A stretch of DNA of 32,529 nt from positions 1-32,529 of the forward strand of contig CBDUYD010000012.1 in the NCBI GenBank assembly GCA_965371355.1. Direction: 5' to 3'. Of this stretch, positions 30,967-32,529 are shown piece by piece. A program made the translations under genes and the position numbers. Below the pieces are notes generated by a model. It was not told the origin of the DNA, ran no database searches, and saw only the letters and a program-made list of their open reading frames with translations. Each line of letters begins with the position of its first letter. The first letter of the stretch is position 1. This stretch comes from JASJHI01 sp965371355. Lineage in GTDB: Bacteria; Actinomycetota; Acidimicrobiia; Acidimicrobiales; Ilumatobacteraceae.

Positions 30967-31998
30967 GTGCATCTGTCCGAGTTCGACTACGCGCTTGCCG
31001 ACGACCGGATCGCCCAGACCCCGATCGAACCGCGCGATGCCGCTCGACTCCTGGTCGACCGTGGTTCGGCGCCGCCCGAGCACCGCAAGGTCGCCGACCT
31101 CCCCGAGCTGCTGCGGGCGGGCGACCTCCTCGTCCTCAACGAGACGAGGGTGATCCCGGCCCGGCTGCGCCTTCGGCGGGCGAGCGGGGGAGCGGCCGAG
31201 GTGCTGCTGCTCGAGGCGAGGGACGAACGTCGGCTGCGGTGGGAGGCTCTCGTCCGGCCCGGTGGGCGCCTCAGAGCGGGAGAGGTGCTGTATGGCCTCG
31301 AGCGCTCGGATCAGCCCGACCCGGCCGACAGCGGAGTCGTACGCATCGGCGAGCGCACTCCCGCCGGCGACACATTCGAGGTCGAGTTGCTCGGTGACGC
31401 CGAGGCGCTCCTCACTCGGCACGGCGAGATGCCGCTGCCGCCGTACATCACGACCCGGCTCGACGATCCCGATCGATATCAGACCGTCTATGCCCATGAC
31501 CCGGCGTCGGCGGCGGCACCGACGGCCGGACTACACTTCACACCCGAGCTGTTCGAGAGGCTGGCCGACCGGGGGGTCGACATGGCGATGGTCGAACTCG
31601 TCGTCGGCCTCGACACCTTCCAGCCGATCACCACCGACGACCCGCTCGACCACCCGATGCACACCGAGCGCTACCGAGTGCCCGAAGCGACGATGGCCGC
31701 CGCCCGCCGAGCGGAACGGGTCGTCGCGGTCGGCACGACCGCCGTCCGGGCGCTCGAATCGGCGGCGGCTACCGGAGATCTCGCCGGGCGCACCGACCTC
31801 TTCATCCATCGCGGGTTCGACTGGCAGATCGTCGACGTGCTGCTGACGAACTTCCACCTCCCGCGCACGACGCTGTTGATGATGATCGACGCATTCATCG
31901 GCCCGCGGTGGCGCGAGCTCTACGCCACAGCGATGGCGAGCGATTACCGCTTCCTCTCGTTCGGCGACGCGATGCTCTTGGATCGACGCGCACCCTGA
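30967..31998 (+). CDS. queA: S-adenosylmethionine:tRNA ribosyltransferase-isomerase
   Basis: A 343-residue enzyme that adds the ribosyl part of SAM to preQ1-modified tRNA in queuosine synthesis. Family motifs: FDYALADDRIAQTPIEPRD, LLVLNETRVIPARL, GEMPLPPYI, YQTVYAHDPASAAAPTAGLHFT, HTERY and LTNFHLPRTTLLM. Full length. The GTG start is supported by the -10 box. The tgt gene often found nearby is not present downstream in this window. Confidence 0.96.
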   Translation: MHLSEFDYALADDRIAQTPIEPRDAARLLVDRGSAPPEHRKVADLPELLRAGDLLVLNETRVIPARLRLRRASGGAAEVLLLEARDERRLRWEALVRPGGRLRAGEVLYGLERSDQPDPADSGVVRIGERTPAGDTFEVELLGDAEALLTRHGEMPLPPYITTRLDDPDRYQTVYAHDPASAAAPTAGLHFTPELFERLADRGVDMAMVELVVGLDTFQPITTDDPLDHPMHTERYRVPEATMAAARRAERVVAVGTTAVRALESAAATGDLAGRTDLFIHRGFDWQIVDVLLTNFHLPRTTLLMMIDAFIGPRWRELYATAMASDYRFLSFGDAMLLDRRAP

Positions 31999-32274
31999 GC
32001 GGAACCCGCGGCACCGACAGATGAACGTCGCAGATGAACGTGTGAATTGACGAACATCGGCGCGCGAAAGACGCGTTGAGCCGAAGCCAGACGCGCACGG
32101 CGCGGGTGGGTCCGTGGCTCATCACGGAAGTTCGGCTGGGCCGTCGGATCTGCCCGTGCGCATTCGGCGAGCGATCCAAGACTTGACCAAACCACAGCGC
32201 CCCGGTCCGCCTCCCAGGCGTGGCGAACCTGGAGCAGCGATATCGAGCACACCGGAGCGGCGTTCGGCGTTGGC
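31999..32274. other. non-coding gap after queA
   Basis: Apart from the two direct repeats at 32018-32041, I see no convincing gene, tRNA, terminator or known RNA here. Minus-strand frames overlapping the end of queA lack family features and look spurious. A TTGACG (32047-32052) and a TTGACC (32183-32188) are present, but no paired -10 box follows at the right distance. Confidence 0.5.
32018..32041 (+). repeat. two direct repeats of CAGATGAACGT, 13-bp period
   Basis: CAGATGAACGT occurs at 32018-32028 and 32031-32041, just after queA. The ATGAACGT core equals one half of the palindrome upstream of pgsA (20130-20143). Confidence 0.6.
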
Positions 32275-32529
32275 TCAGATCATCGCGAGTTGCTCAGCCT
32301 CCTGCTTGACTTCGGAGCGAGTCTCCGGTCGGGGAGCGTTCGGTTCGGATCGCTGGTCGGCCTCCCGCCCGCCGACTCGCTCAGGGATCTGCGGGTCGCC
32401 GCGTCGCCCGGTCGCGATCCCGTCCCGTGGTACGGCAGACCCCTCGGCTGTTCGCCTTGTCGAGGTCGGCTCCGTCCGGTCGGTGGGTCGCCGGTCGGTG
32501 GTGGTTCCTTGGTGGAACAGTGTTTGGTC
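32275..32529 (-). CDS. possible C-terminal end of an unknown gene running off the window
   Basis: An open minus-strand frame enters at the right edge and ends at a TGA at 32275-32277, giving 84 hydrophilic residues rich in Arg, Thr, Pro and Glu that end VKQEAEQLAMI. It looks like a disordered tail. Third-position G+C is about 74% by my count, below the neighbours. A plus-strand frame is equally open here, so the call is weak. Confidence 0.3.
   Translation of the reverse strand, partial: DQTLFHQGTTTDRRPTDRTEPTSTRRTAEGSAVPRDGIATGRRGDPQIPERVGGREADQRSEPNAPRPETRSEVKQEAEQLAMI

Noticed and set aside
29887..31497. 536-codon minus-strand open frame opposite ruvB and queA
   Set aside because: Antisense shadow of strongly conserved genes, without a ribosome site or family motif.
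31895..32252. Two short minus-strand frames overlapping the end of queA
   Set aside because: They overlap queA antisense, are Arg-rich, lack promoters or ribosome sites, and resemble no family.

Overview
This is a high-GC (roughly two-thirds G+C by eye), densely coding chromosomal segment of an actinobacterium. The best fit is the class Acidimicrobiia (Ilumatobacter-like). That placement is an inference from protein style and gene content; no rRNA gene is present to confirm it. Supporting markers are the actinobacterial proteasome activator Bpa, a mycothiol ligase (MshC), an F420-dependent NADP reductase, an InhA-like enoyl-ACP reductase, and a thrS-HIT-pgsA-patA-pimA block laid out as in mycobacteria. 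I see no phage, transposon, CRISPR array, rRNA or tRNA.

Layout. 1-2330: a cysteine-free DksA-like protein with a histone-H1-like tail, then lspA and an RluD-type pseudouridine synthase, overlapping as an operon. 2359-2820 (-): Rrf2 regulator. 3000-4703: alkaline-phosphatase-superfamily enzyme and bpa. 4798-9735: dnaE (proofreading-type PHP domain), an unrecognised protein and a nitroreductase. 9739-14219 (all -): YyaL/SSP411-like thioredoxin-domain protein, a small DUF3303-like protein, a DddP-like M24 protein, and fabI. 14319-17036: npdG, mshC and a PlsC-type acyltransferase. 17093-22987: thrS, HIT hydrolase, membrane protein, pgsA, patA, pimA (phosphatidylinositol mannoside synthesis). 23054-25715: lemA, htpX, DUF3048 lipoprotein. 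25891-31998: pdxS, pdxT, yebC, bcp, ruvC, ruvA, ruvB, queA (vitamin B6, Holliday-junction processing, queuosine). 31999-32529: no confident gene; an open frame runs off the right edge on the minus strand.

The most coherent signal beyond the genes is regulatory. At least eleven genes have a TANNNT -10 hexamer ending 6-8 nt before the start codon, with no Shine-Dalgarno sequence at a usable distance (pdxS has a GGAGG, but only one base from its ATG). This is the signature of leaderless transcription, and it decides several start codons. A LexA-type dyad (CGAAC-N4-GTTCG) lies on the inferred ruvC transcription start. A perfect 14-bp palindrome lies upstream of the pgsA -10 box. The most intriguing protein is the M24 enzyme at 12175-13416. 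It aligns with constant offset to the metal ligands I recall for the DMSP lyase DddP, but carries Gly where DddP has its proposed catalytic Asp. I did not find a clearly new multi-gene system; most of the window is conserved housekeeping with these unusual details.
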